Source of the DNA: Acidobacteriota bacterium
GTDB lineage: Bacteria > Acidobacteriota > UBA4820 > DSQY01
Assembly: GCA_021813555.1 (NCBI GenBank)
Contig: JAKAKG010000054.1
Coordinates: 1-59,724, forward strand
Length of the DNA stretch: 59,724 nt
Direction: 5' to 3'
Below are positions 11,186 through 19,368 of this stretch, in pieces; position 1 is the stretch's first letter, and each line of letters starts with the position of its first letter. A program made the position numbers and the translations under genes. The notes below the pieces were generated by a model. The model made no database searches. It was not told the origin of the DNA and was given only the letters and a program-made list of their open reading frames with translations.

Positions 11186-11348
11186 CCGCTTTCCGCCTTC
11201 CGAATTCCGCTTTCCGAACTTCTCCCTTTCACCCCTGCTCCCCGCTCCCCGCTCCCTGCTCCCCGCTCCCCGCTCCCCGCTCCCTGCTCCCCGCTCCCTG
11301 CTCCCCGCTCCCTGCTCCCTGCTCCTCACTCCTCACTCCTCACTCCTC
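11186..11348. repeat. Compound heptanucleotide tandem array (STRR-like)
   Basis: Continuous 7-bp phase: CCGCTTT CCGCCTT CCGAATT CCGCTTT CCGAACT ..., then 13 GCTCCYY units (11237-11327), then ACTCCTC x3 (11328-11348). Confidence 0.92.
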
Positions 11349-11363
11349 ACTGCCCTTTTGCGC

Positions 11364-11369
11364 TATATT
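11364..11369 (+). promoter_or_regulatory. Probable -10 box (TATATT) directly after the heptad array
   Basis: gcgcTATATTgactc, 25 bp before the ATG at 11394; the -35 position falls in the ACTCCTC repeats. Confidence 0.45.
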
Positions 11370-11393
11370 GACTCTACCACCTGGGAGGGACCC

Positions 11394-11765
11394 ATGCTGA
11401 TCGCCGTGACCGCCGAGGGTAAGACTCTGGAATCGCCCGTGAGCCGCCGGTTCGGGAAGTCCGCCTTCGTGTTCGTGGCGGACACGCAGACGCGCGTCGT
11501 CCGCATCATCGATAACGCCGCCTTCGCCGCGCTCCGCCTGGGCTCCGGGGCCAAAACCGCGGAAATGCTGGCGCGCCTGGGCGTCGCCTGGGTCGCCACG
11601 GGGGCCATCGGCCCCGAGGCCTTCGAGATCCTCCAAAACAGCACCGTCAAGGTGGTGGCCTGCGCCTCGGGAAGCTGCCGGGAGATCCTGAACCGCCTGG
11701 AAGCTGGAGGTCTCGCCCCTACCACGGCACCCGCTCCTTGCCGTCCCGTTGCGGACGACGAATGA
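11394..11765 (+). CDS. Dinitrogenase iron-molybdenum cofactor (NifX/NifB) family protein
   Basis: MLIAVTAEGKTLESPVSRRFGKSAFVFVAD...GSGAKTAEMLARLGVAWVATGAIGPEAFEILQ; typical family pattern. Confidence 0.88.
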   Translation: MLIAVTAEGKTLESPVSRRFGKSAFVFVADTQTRVVRIIDNAAFAALRLGSGAKTAEMLARLGVAWVATGAIGPEAFEILQNSTVKVVACASGSCREILNRLEAGGLAPTTAPAPCRPVADDE

Positions 11766-11906
11766 CGCCTCGGAGCCAAGCACTGTAATCGAACCTTGTC
11801 TCTCCCCAGGGAAGAGGCGCATTGCACCGCTCCCACCGGTTCCTCGCCCCGATCCATTCCAGGCCACTCCCACAATTGGATGATTGACTCGCTCCTAAAT
11901 TGGCCC

Positions 11907-11969
11907 TTGACGGCCGATGGGGGGCGATATATTAGATACGTATACCATCCAATGACGTGATTGGATGGT
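11907..11969 (+). promoter_or_regulatory. Promoter (TTGACG-17-TATTAG) with inverted-repeat operator at the start site
   Basis: TTGACG 11907-11912; TATTAG 11930-11935; perfect dyad ACCATCCAAT-gacgtg-ATTGGATGGT at 11944-11969; extra half-site ATTGGATGA at 11875. Confidence 0.6.
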
Positions 11970-11993
11970 CAAGGCGCGAGTAGGGAGGGTGCC

Positions 11994-13502
11994 GTGGATC
12001 TTCGCATCGACCGTGAAAGCCCCGTCTCCCTCTACCTTCAGATCAGCGGGGGCATCAAGCAGCTCATCCTCGCCGGCCGCCTGCCCGACGGATTCCTCTT
12101 GCCGCCGGAGCGGCGCCTAGCCGATTCGCTCGGCGTCAACCGAACGACGGTAGTCAACGCTTACCAGCAGCTCAAGGCGGACGGGTTCGTGGACGCGCAC
12201 GTGGGCCAGGGCACCATGGTACTCCCCCGCCGCCCCAAGGAACCGGAGGGAAAGCCGGCCCAGCCCCTCGCCTGGCGCCAGCTCGCCCGGGAGGGCGCCG
12301 CCAGAGAACCGGACCCCCTGGTACGCGATCTCTTGGCCCTTACGGAGCGAAGGGACGTGATCTCCATGGCCGTGGGCCTGCCCGCTCCCGAGATGCTGCC
12401 CCTGGACGCCATGGGCCGCATCCACGCGCGGCTCCTGGCGGAGCGCGGGGCCGAAGTCTTTCTGCACAGCCCCACGGAGGGCGTCACCGCCTTCCGGGAC
12501 GCCATCTGCCGCCACATGGTATCGCGCGGCATCCAGTGTACGGTTCCGGAGGTTCTCGTCACGTCCGGATCGCAGCAGGCGCTGGATCTGGTGGCGCGCG
12601 CCTACCTCGCACCCGGGGACGTGGTGGTGGTGGAGGAGCCCTCCTACTTCGGCGCCCTGGAGACCTTCCGCGTCGCCCAGGCCAGGCTCATGGGGGTCCC
12701 CGCCGACGGGGACGGGATGCGCACCGACCTCCTTGAAAACCTTCTGGCGCGCCAGCGCCCCAAGCTCATTTACACGCTGCCCACTTTCCAGAACCCCTCG
12801 GGGAGCGTCCTGTCCCTGGAGCGGCGCCGCCGCCTGCTGGAGCTGGCCTACCGCTATCAGGTGCCCGTGGTGGAGGACGACCCCTACTCGGACCTCCGGT
12901 ACGAAGGCCAAACGGTGCCCTCCCTCAAGGCCCTGGACCCCAGCGGCTACGTGGTCTATCTCAGCTCCTTCTCCAAGATCCTCTTCCCGGGCCTGCGCCT
13001 GGGATGGATCGCCGCGCCGCGCCCGGTGATCCGCCAGCTCGCCCTGACCAAGCAGTCCGTGGACCTGCACTCCAACACCCTCGGCCAGTGGATGGTGGAG
13101 CGCTTCATCACGGAGGGCCTCTTCTCGCGGCACCTGGAGGCCTCCCGGACGGAGTACGCCCGGCGGCGCGACGCCATGATCGAGGCGCTGGAGGGCGAAG
13201 CCGCGGAGGGCTTCACGTGGAACCGGCCCCAGGGCGGCTTCTACGTCTGGTGCACGTACCCCGAGACGGTCTCCCCCTCCGCGCTCATGCAGGAGGCCGC
13301 GCAGGAGCACGTGGCCTTCCTTCCGGGAGGCGCCTCCTTCGTCGGAGACCCGGGCCAAAACCACATTCGTCTGAACTTCACGTACTGCGAGCCCGCGCGA
13401 ATCCGCGAGGGCATCGCCAGGCTCATGCGGGCCTATCGCGCGGTGGCCGCCAAGCCTCGCTCCGCCGAGCGGCTTCAGGGCGGGACCCCGCCCATCGTCT
13501 GA
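11994..13502 (+). CDS. MocR-type regulator (GntR wHTH fused to fold-type I aminotransferase)
   Basis: N-term SPVSLYLQISGGIKQLILAGRLPDGFLLPPERRLADSLGVNRTTVVNAYQQLK; C-term aminotransferase with PLP-lysine region SSFSKILFPGLRLGW. GTG start inferred; ORF extends to 11961. Confidence 0.93.
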   Translation: MDLRIDRESPVSLYLQISGGIKQLILAGRLPDGFLLPPERRLADSLGVNRTTVVNAYQQLKADGFVDAHVGQGTMVLPRRPKEPEGKPAQPLAWRQLAREGAAREPDPLVRDLLALTERRDVISMAVGLPAPEMLPLDAMGRIHARLLAERGAEVFLHSPTEGVTAFRDAICRHMVSRGIQCTVPEVLVTSGSQQALDLVARAYLAPGDVVVVEEPSYFGALETFRVAQARLMGVPADGDGMRTDLLENLLARQRPKLIYTLPTFQNPSGSVLSLERRRRLLELAYRYQVPVVEDDPYSDLRYEGQTVPSLKALDPSGYVVYLSSFSKILFPGLRLGWIAAPRPVIRQLALTKQSVDLHSNTLGQWMVERFITEGLFSRHLEASRTEYARRRDAMIEALEGEAAEGFTWNRPQGGFYVWCTYPETVSPSALMQEAAQEHVAFLPGGASFVGDPGQNHIRLNFTYCEPARIREGIARLMRAYRAVAAKPRSAERLQGGTPPIV

Positions 13503-13540
13503 GGGAGCGCGCCGGAGATCTGCCGGCGCAGGGAGATACC

Positions 13541-14737
13541 ATGGGAATTCACTTGGCACATCGGATGGACATCTTGAAGGCCTCGGACGTGAGGGAGCTC
13601 CTCAAGGTCACGCAGCGGCCTGAGGTCATCTCCTTCGCGGGAGGCCTCCCGGCGCCGGAGTTTTTTCCCGGGGAGAGGCTCGCCGACATCGCCCGCGAGA
13701 TCCTCGCCGGGGACGGCGCGCGCGCTTTGCAGTATTCCACCACGGAGGGCCACGCGCCCCTGCGCAGGCAGATCGCCTCGCGCCTCAACGCGCTCTCGGA
13801 CGCACGCTACACCGCGGACAACATCCTCATCACCGCGGGTTCTCAGCAGGGGCTCGACCTCACCGGGAAGCTCTTTCTCGACGAGGGGGACGAGGTCCTG
13901 TGCGAAAGCCCCACCTACTTGAGCGTCATCGGCGCATGGAACGTCTTTCGCCCCACGTGGGTGGAAGTGCCCACGGACGACGACGGCATGGACATGGCGG
14001 CCCTGGAGGAGAGGCTCGACCGGTGCCGCCGGCCCAAGCTCGTCTACGTGGTGCCCAACTTCCAGAATCCCTCGGGGCGCACCTGGTCTCTGGAACGGCG
14101 CCGGCGCCTCATGGAGGTGACCGGCCGGCGCGGAATCCCGGTGGTGGAGGACAACCCCTACGGCGAACTGCGCTTCGAGGGGCAGGCCTTGCCCTCGCTG
14201 AAGGCCTTCGACGCGCGAGGCCTCGTCATCTCCCTCGGAACCTTCTCCAAGATTTTCTGCCCCGGCCTGCGCCTTGCCTGGCTGGCGGCCGAACAGCCCC
14301 TCTACGAGAAATTCGTCATTCTTAAGCAGGGCACCGACCTCCACACCGCGACGCTGAGCCAGATGATGGTCTCGCGCTACATGGAGCGCTACGACCTGGA
14401 CGAGGACGTGCGTCGCATCACGGAGGCCTACCGGATCCGGCGAGACGCGATGCTGGCGGCCCTGGAAAAGGAGTTGCCGGAGGATGTGCGCGTCACCAGG
14501 CCCGCGGGCGGGCTCTTCCTGTGGGCGGAGCTGCCGCCCGGCGTGAACGCTCGGGACCTGCTCGGCCGATGCGTGGCGCGCGACGTGGCCTTCGTCCCGG
14601 GCGAGGCCTTCTTCCCCAACGGGGGCCACGAGAACACCCTGCGGCTCAACTTCTCCAACATGCCGCCGGACCGGATCGCCGAAGGCATTCGGCGCATCGC
14701 GGCGGCCCTGGCGGAGATGCAGGCGGAGGCCGCCTGA
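13541..14737 (+). CDS. PLP-dependent aminotransferase (class I/II, 2-aminoadipate aminotransferase-like)
   Basis: MGIHLAHRMDILKASDVRELLKVTQRPEVISFAGGLPAPEFFP...VVPNFQNPSG...GTFSKIFCPGLRLAW...LRLNFSN. Confidence 0.93.
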   Translation: MGIHLAHRMDILKASDVRELLKVTQRPEVISFAGGLPAPEFFPGERLADIAREILAGDGARALQYSTTEGHAPLRRQIASRLNALSDARYTADNILITAGSQQGLDLTGKLFLDEGDEVLCESPTYLSVIGAWNVFRPTWVEVPTDDDGMDMAALEERLDRCRRPKLVYVVPNFQNPSGRTWSLERRRRLMEVTGRRGIPVVEDNPYGELRFEGQALPSLKAFDARGLVISLGTFSKIFCPGLRLAWLAAEQPLYEKFVILKQGTDLHTATLSQMMVSRYMERYDLDEDVRRITEAYRIRRDAMLAALEKELPEDVRVTRPAGGLFLWAELPPGVNARDLLGRCVARDVAFVPGEAFFPNGGHENTLRLNFSNMPPDRIAEGIRRIAAALAEMQAEAA

Positions 14738-14834
14738 GCACGCGGCGAAGCTCGCAGCCTGCTCAAGGTATTCAAGTGGGTTCGGAGACGCCACACCCGG
14801 GGGCGTGATCGGCACCCGTCACGGCGGAACGCAG

Positions 14835-14860
14835 AACGGGCGGGCCTGAGCCCGCCCGTT
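14835..14860. terminator. Hairpin terminator between convergent genes
   Basis: AACGGGCGGGC-CTGA-GCCCGCCCGTT: perfect 11-bp stem, 4-nt loop. Confidence 0.75.
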
Positions 14861-14891
14861 CGCGTTTCGGCGCCCGCCTGGAGATTCGGAT

Positions 14892-17800
14892 CTAGGCGTG
14901 GCCGCCGCCGTTCTCGGAGGGCTTCACGAAGCTGCCCGTGAGCCACGTCTGGAAGCGGTCCATGTAGACATAAAACACGGGAGTCACGAATAGGGTGAGG
15001 AACTGGGAGAAGATGAGGCCGCCCACCACGGCGAGGCCCAGGGGGCGCCTGGATTCGGCGCCGGCGCCCAGGCCGAGGGCGATGGGGAGGGTGCCCATGA
15101 GGGCGGCCATGGTGGTCATCATGATGGGCCGGAAGCGGATGACGCAGGCTTCGTAGATGGCTTCCGCGGGCGCCTTGCCCTCTTTGCGCTGGGCTTCCAG
15201 GGCGAAGTCGATCATCATGATGCCGTTTTTCTTCACGAGGCCCACCAGCATGATGATGCCCACGAAGGCGTAGATGGACAGATCCACGCGGAAAATCAAC
15301 AGCGTGACGAGGGCGCCGAACCCGGCGAAGGGCAGGGCCGAGAGAATGGTCAGGGGGTGGATGAAGCTCTCGTAGAGAACGCCGAGCACGAGGTAGATCA
15401 CCAGGATGGCCAGGAGGAGAAGCCAGCCCAGGCCCTTCATGGAGGACTGGAAGGCTTGAGCCGTGCCCTGGAAGCTCGTGGTGACGGTGGCCGGGAGGGT
15501 CTGCAACGCGAGCTTCTGCACCTGCGCCACGGCATCGCCCAGGGATACGCCCGGCTTCAAGTTGAAGGAAATGGTCACGGAGGGGAGCTGGCCCGTGTGG
15601 TTGATGGAGAGCGGGCCCAAGCCCTGGCTGATTCGGGCGACGGCGCTGAGAGGCACGAGCTGGCCCGAGGAAGAATGGACGTAGAGCATGGAGAGGGCCT
15701 CGGGGTCTCGCTGGTACTGGGGCAGCACGTCCATGATCACGCGGTACGTGTTATTGGGAGCGTAGATGGTGGAAACCTGCCGGTCGCTGTAGGCATAGAA
15801 GAGAGCATCCTCCACCTGAGCCGCCGTGACTCCGAGGGTGGCCGCCTTGTCCCGGTCGATGGCCACCTCCGCCTGGGGATTCTTGAGGAGAAGATCGCTC
15901 ACCACGTCCAGCAGGCCTGGCATGGCGCGCATCTTGCTCTCCATGAGGGGCGCGTATTTGTAGAGCTCGTCCGTGTTGGAGGCCTGAAGGGTGACCTGGT
16001 AGAGGCTCTGGGACACGCGCCCTCCGATCTGAATGGGAGGGGGGTTCTGGATGAAGGTCATGATGCCGGGCACTTGGGCGAGCTGGGGGCGGAGCTTTTC
16101 GATCTCCTGGTCCACCGAAAGCTTCCTTTCGGAGCGCGGCTTGAACTTCATGAAGCAGATGCCCTGGTTGCTGGCCAGGAACCCCCTGGAACCCGCGGAG
16201 GACATGAAGGCCTCCACGTCGGGGTTCTTCTGGATGATGCTCATGACCTCCTTCTGGTGGCGCACCATGGATTCGAAGGAGATGCCCTCGGTGGCCCGGG
16301 TGAAGGCCACGGCCCGGCTCGTGTCCTCGCTGGGGAGAAAGCCCTTGGGAATGGCGATGAAGAGCCAAACGGTGAAGATGAGCACCACGGCGGAGAAAAC
16401 CATCACCAGGCGCCGGTGCGCCAGGGACCACTTCAGGCCTACTTCGTAGCGGTCCAGCATCCACTGGAAGCCCCGCTCCGACATGTCATAGATGCGGCCG
16501 TGATGGACTTCCGACTGGTGCTTGAGGAAACGGCTGGAGAGCATGGGCGTGAGGGTGATGGAGACGAAGCCGGAGATGAGGATGGCCATGCTGATGGTGA
16601 CGGCGAATTCCTGGAATAGGCGGCCAAGGATGCCGCCCATGAAGAGGATGGGGATGAAGACGGCCACGAGGGAGAAGGTCATGGAGAGGATCGTAAAACC
16701 CACCTCCCTCGACCCGTCCAGGGCGGCCTGGGTCCTGCTCTTGCCCATCTCCATGTGCCGGACGATGTTCTCCAGCATGACGATGGCGTCATCCACGACG
16801 AAGCCCACGGCCAGGGTGAGCGCCATGAGCGAGAGGTTGTCCATGCTGTAGCCCATGAGGTACATGACGGCGAAGGTGCCCACGATGGACATGGGCAGCG
16901 CCAGGCTGGGGATGACCGTGGCCGAAACGTTGCGCAGGAAGAGGAAGATGACCAGGATCACCAGGAACAGCGTGAGGAGGAGCGTGAACTTCACGTCCGA
17001 CACGGAGCTCCGGATGGACTCGGAGCGGTCGTAGAGGACGTTGAGGGACGTGGAGGCGGGGAGCTGCCGCTCGAAGTTGGGGATGAGCGACCGCACGGAC
17101 TGCACCACTTCCACGGTGTTGGTCCCCGGCTGGCGCTGGATGGCGAGGACGATGGCGCGCTCCGTGGACTTGGGATCCACGTACCAGGCCGCGGTTTTGT
17201 CGTTCTCCACGCTGTCCAAGACCCTGCCCAGGGCCCCCAGCCGCACGGGCTGGCCGTTGCGGTACGCCACGATGAGGGGCCTGTAGGCGGCCGCGTCCAG
17301 GAGCTGGCCGTTGGTATCCACCGTGTACGCCGTGTGCGCTCCGTAGAGGGTGCCCGTGGGCAGGTTCACGTTGCCGTTGGTCACGGCGTTGCCCACTTCG
17401 TCCATCCCGATGCCCTTGTTGGCGAGGGTGTTGGGATCCACCTGGATGCGCACGGCATACTTCTGCGAGCCGTAGACCATCACCTGGGCGACGCCGCTCA
17501 CCATGGAGATGCGCTGGGCCATCATGGTCTCGCCGTACTCATCGAGTTGGTTCAGGGGCAAGGTGGGCGAGGTGAGGGCCAGATAGAGGATGGGCTGGTC
17601 CGCCGGGTTCACCTTCTGGTAGGAAGGCGGATTCGGCATGTTCTGCGGCAGTTGGCCCTGGGCCACGGAGATGGCCGACTGCACGTCCAGCGCCGCCCCG
17701 TCCAGGTTGCGGCTGAGGTTGAACTGCAAGGTGATGCTCGTGGAGCCCAGGTAGCTGCTCGACGTCATGGAGTCGATGCCGGCGATGGTGGAGAACTGCT

Positions 17801-18005
17801 TTTCAAGCGGGAGGGCGACGGCCGAGGCCATAGTCTCGGGGCTGGCTCCCGGCAGCGTGGCGCTCACCTGAATGGTGGGAAAGTCCACGTTGGGCAAATC
17901 GTTCACGGGCAGGAGGCGGTACCCCGTGATGCCGAAGAGGAGGATGGCCAGCATGACCAGGGTCGTCATGACGGGACGCTTGATGAAGAGCTCGGAGATG
18001 TTCAT
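14892..18005 (-). CDS. RND efflux transporter permease (HAE1/AcrB family)
   Basis: MNISELFIKRPVMTTLVMLAILLFGITGYRLLPVNDLPNVDFPTIQVSATLPGASPETMAS...VGFVVDDAIVMLENIVRHME. Confidence 0.97.
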   Translation of the reverse strand: MNISELFIKRPVMTTLVMLAILLFGITGYRLLPVNDLPNVDFPTIQVSATLPGASPETMASAVALPLEKQFSTIAGIDSMTSSSYLGSTSITLQFNLSRNLDGAALDVQSAISVAQGQLPQNMPNPPSYQKVNPADQPILYLALTSPTLPLNQLDEYGETMMAQRISMVSGVAQVMVYGSQKYAVRIQVDPNTLANKGIGMDEVGNAVTNGNVNLPTGTLYGAHTAYTVDTNGQLLDAAAYRPLIVAYRNGQPVRLGALGRVLDSVENDKTAAWYVDPKSTERAIVLAIQRQPGTNTVEVVQSVRSLIPNFERQLPASTSLNVLYDRSESIRSSVSDVKFTLLLTLFLVILVIFLFLRNVSATVIPSLALPMSIVGTFAVMYLMGYSMDNLSLMALTLAVGFVVDDAIVMLENIVRHMEMGKSRTQAALDGSREVGFTILSMTFSLVAVFIPILFMGGILGRLFQEFAVTISMAILISGFVSITLTPMLSSRFLKHQSEVHHGRIYDMSERGFQWMLDRYEVGLKWSLAHRRLVMVFSAVVLIFTVWLFIAIPKGFLPSEDTSRAVAFTRATEGISFESMVRHQKEVMSIIQKNPDVEAFMSSAGSRGFLASNQGICFMKFKPRSERKLSVDQEIEKLRPQLAQVPGIMTFIQNPPPIQIGGRVSQSLYQVTLQASNTDELYKYAPLMESKMRAMPGLLDVVSDLLLKNPQAEVAIDRDKAATLGVTAAQVEDALFYAYSDRQVSTIYAPNNTYRVIMDVLPQYQRDPEALSMLYVHSSSGQLVPLSAVARISQGLGPLSINHTGQLPSVTISFNLKPGVSLGDAVAQVQKLALQTLPATVTTSFQGTAQAFQSSMKGLGWLLLLAILVIYLVLGVLYESFIHPLTILSALPFAGFGALVTLLIFRVDLSIYAFVGIIMLVGLVKKNGIMMIDFALEAQRKEGKAPAEAIYEACVIRFRPIMMTTMAALMGTLPIALGLGAGAESRRPLGLAVVGGLIFSQFLTLFVTPVFYVYMDRFQTWLTGSFVKPSENGGGHA

Positions 18006-18039
18006 GTCGTGACCTCCGGCAGGAAGCCTTCGGTGGCTC

Positions 18040-18124
18040 GGGAGCGGTGAGCGGGAAGCGGGGAGCGGGGAAGGGACGAGGAGAACAAGATGCCTTTCTC
18101 CCTGCTCCCTGCTCCCAGCTCCCG
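18040..18124. repeat. Inverted pair of heptad arrays within the efflux operon
   Basis: Left GGGAGCG GTGAGCG GGAAGCG GGGAGCG GGGAAGG (18040-18074); right GCTCCCT GCTCCCA GCTCCCG (18104-18124). Confidence 0.85.
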
Positions 18125-18138
18125 TCTTTGATGGATCA

Positions 18139-19368
18139 TCACTTACTGCCCCCTTGCGCCGCGGGCGGCTGGGTCCCGCCTTGGGACGCCTGAGGGGGCA
18201 CGATGGACACCTTGGCCCCGGGGAAGAGGCGAAGCTGGCCGTCGGTCACCACCTTTTCTCCGCCCTGGACCCCCTCCTCGATGACCGTCTCGCCGTTGCG
18301 GGACTGTCCCGTCTTCACGAGCCGCATGTCCACGGTCCCGTCGGGCTTGATGGTGTAGAGGTAGGCACCCTGCTGGCCCTGCTGGACGGCCTGCGTGGGC
18401 ACGAGCACGGCGCCCTTGATCATGGAGAGATCCAGGGTGACGTTGACGAATTGGCCCGGCCAGAGAGCCTTGTCCTCGTTGGGGAAGGTGGCTTTCAGGA
18501 GGATCGTGCCCGTGGCGCTGTCCACGGCGTTGTCGATGAAGCTCAGGCTGCCCGTGAAGGTCCCGCCGGAGGCGCCGGGGAAGGCGGCGGCCACGGCCAG
18601 CGGACCCTTTGCCTCCTCCCGCCGGATCTCGGCGAGCTGCTGCTCGGGCACGCTGAAGGCCACATAAACGGGCGTGATTTGGTTCAGGGTCACCAGGGGG
18701 ACGTCGTTGGCCTTCACGAGGTTGCCCTCCTGGACCAGCAGGTTGCCCAACCGGCCGTCCATGGAGGCCCGGATGGAGCAGTAGCCCAGGCTGATGGCCG
18801 CGTCCTGGACGTTCGCCTCGTCGGCCTTCACGGTCGCCTTGAGGGCCTCGGCGTTGGCGTTGGCATCGTCGAACTGCTGCTGGGTCACGTAGTCCTTCTT
18901 CACGAGGTCCGCGTAGCGGCTGGCCTGGGCGGCGGCGCTCACGAGCTGGGCCCTGTCCCTCGCGAGCTGGGCTTTGGCCTGGTCCAGGGCCGCCTGGTAG
19001 GGACGAGGATCAATGGTGAACAGGAGGTCGCCCTTGCGCACGTCCTGCCCTTCCTTGAAATGGACCTTCATGATCTGCCCGGCGACGAGTGCCTTCAGGG
19101 AGACCGTGTTGTAGGCCTCCACGGTACCGATGGCGGTCACCACCATGCGGACGTCCTTCTGGACGGCGTCCGCGGCCGTGACGGGGACGGCGGAGGGCGG
19201 CGGAGCCTTTTTGCCTCCGCAGGCCGTGGCGAGACCCAAAGCCCCGAGAGCCAGGAGGGCCAGCGCCGCGCGCCGCCCCCCGGAGGGCGGGCGCCGAGTG
19301 AAATCCACGGGCCGCGTCACGCGGAGGCGGCCACACCGCTGGGGTTCGAGAGGGTTCATGGGCGTCAT
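18139..19368 (-). CDS. RND periplasmic adaptor subunit (HlyD/MFP family)
   Basis: ATACGGKK lipobox; VSLKALVAGQIMKVHFKEGQDVRKGDLLFTIDPRPYQAALDQAKAQLARDRAQL. Confidence 0.95.
   Translation of the reverse strand: MTPMNPLEPQRCGRLRVTRPVDFTRRPPSGGRRAALALLALGALGLATACGGKKAPPPSAVPVTAADAVQKDVRMVVTAIGTVEAYNTVSLKALVAGQIMKVHFKEGQDVRKGDLLFTIDPRPYQAALDQAKAQLARDRAQLVSAAAQASRYADLVKKDYVTQQQFDDANANAEALKATVKADEANVQDAAISLGYCSIRASMDGRLGNLLVQEGNLVKANDVPLVTLNQITPVYVAFSVPEQQLAEIRREEAKGPLAVAAAFPGASGGTFTGSLSFIDNAVDSATGTILLKATFPNEDKALWPGQFVNVTLDLSMIKGAVLVPTQAVQQGQQGAYLYTIKPDGTVDMRLVKTGQSRNGETVIEEGVQGGEKVVTDGQLRLFPGAKVSIVPPQASQGGTQPPAAQGGSK

Noticed and set aside
11186-11348. CRISPR array
   Set aside because: Period is 7 bp with no spacers and no cas genes nearby.
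11104-11400. 98-aa ORF with PLPAPCSPLPAP repeats
   Set aside because: Translation of the heptad array; a 7-bp repeat gives a 7-aa periodic peptide in any frame without stops.
15357-18050. Long plus-strand ORFs 15357..16619 and 16755..18050
   Set aside because: Antisense to the RND permease; compositionally biased and no recognisable domain.
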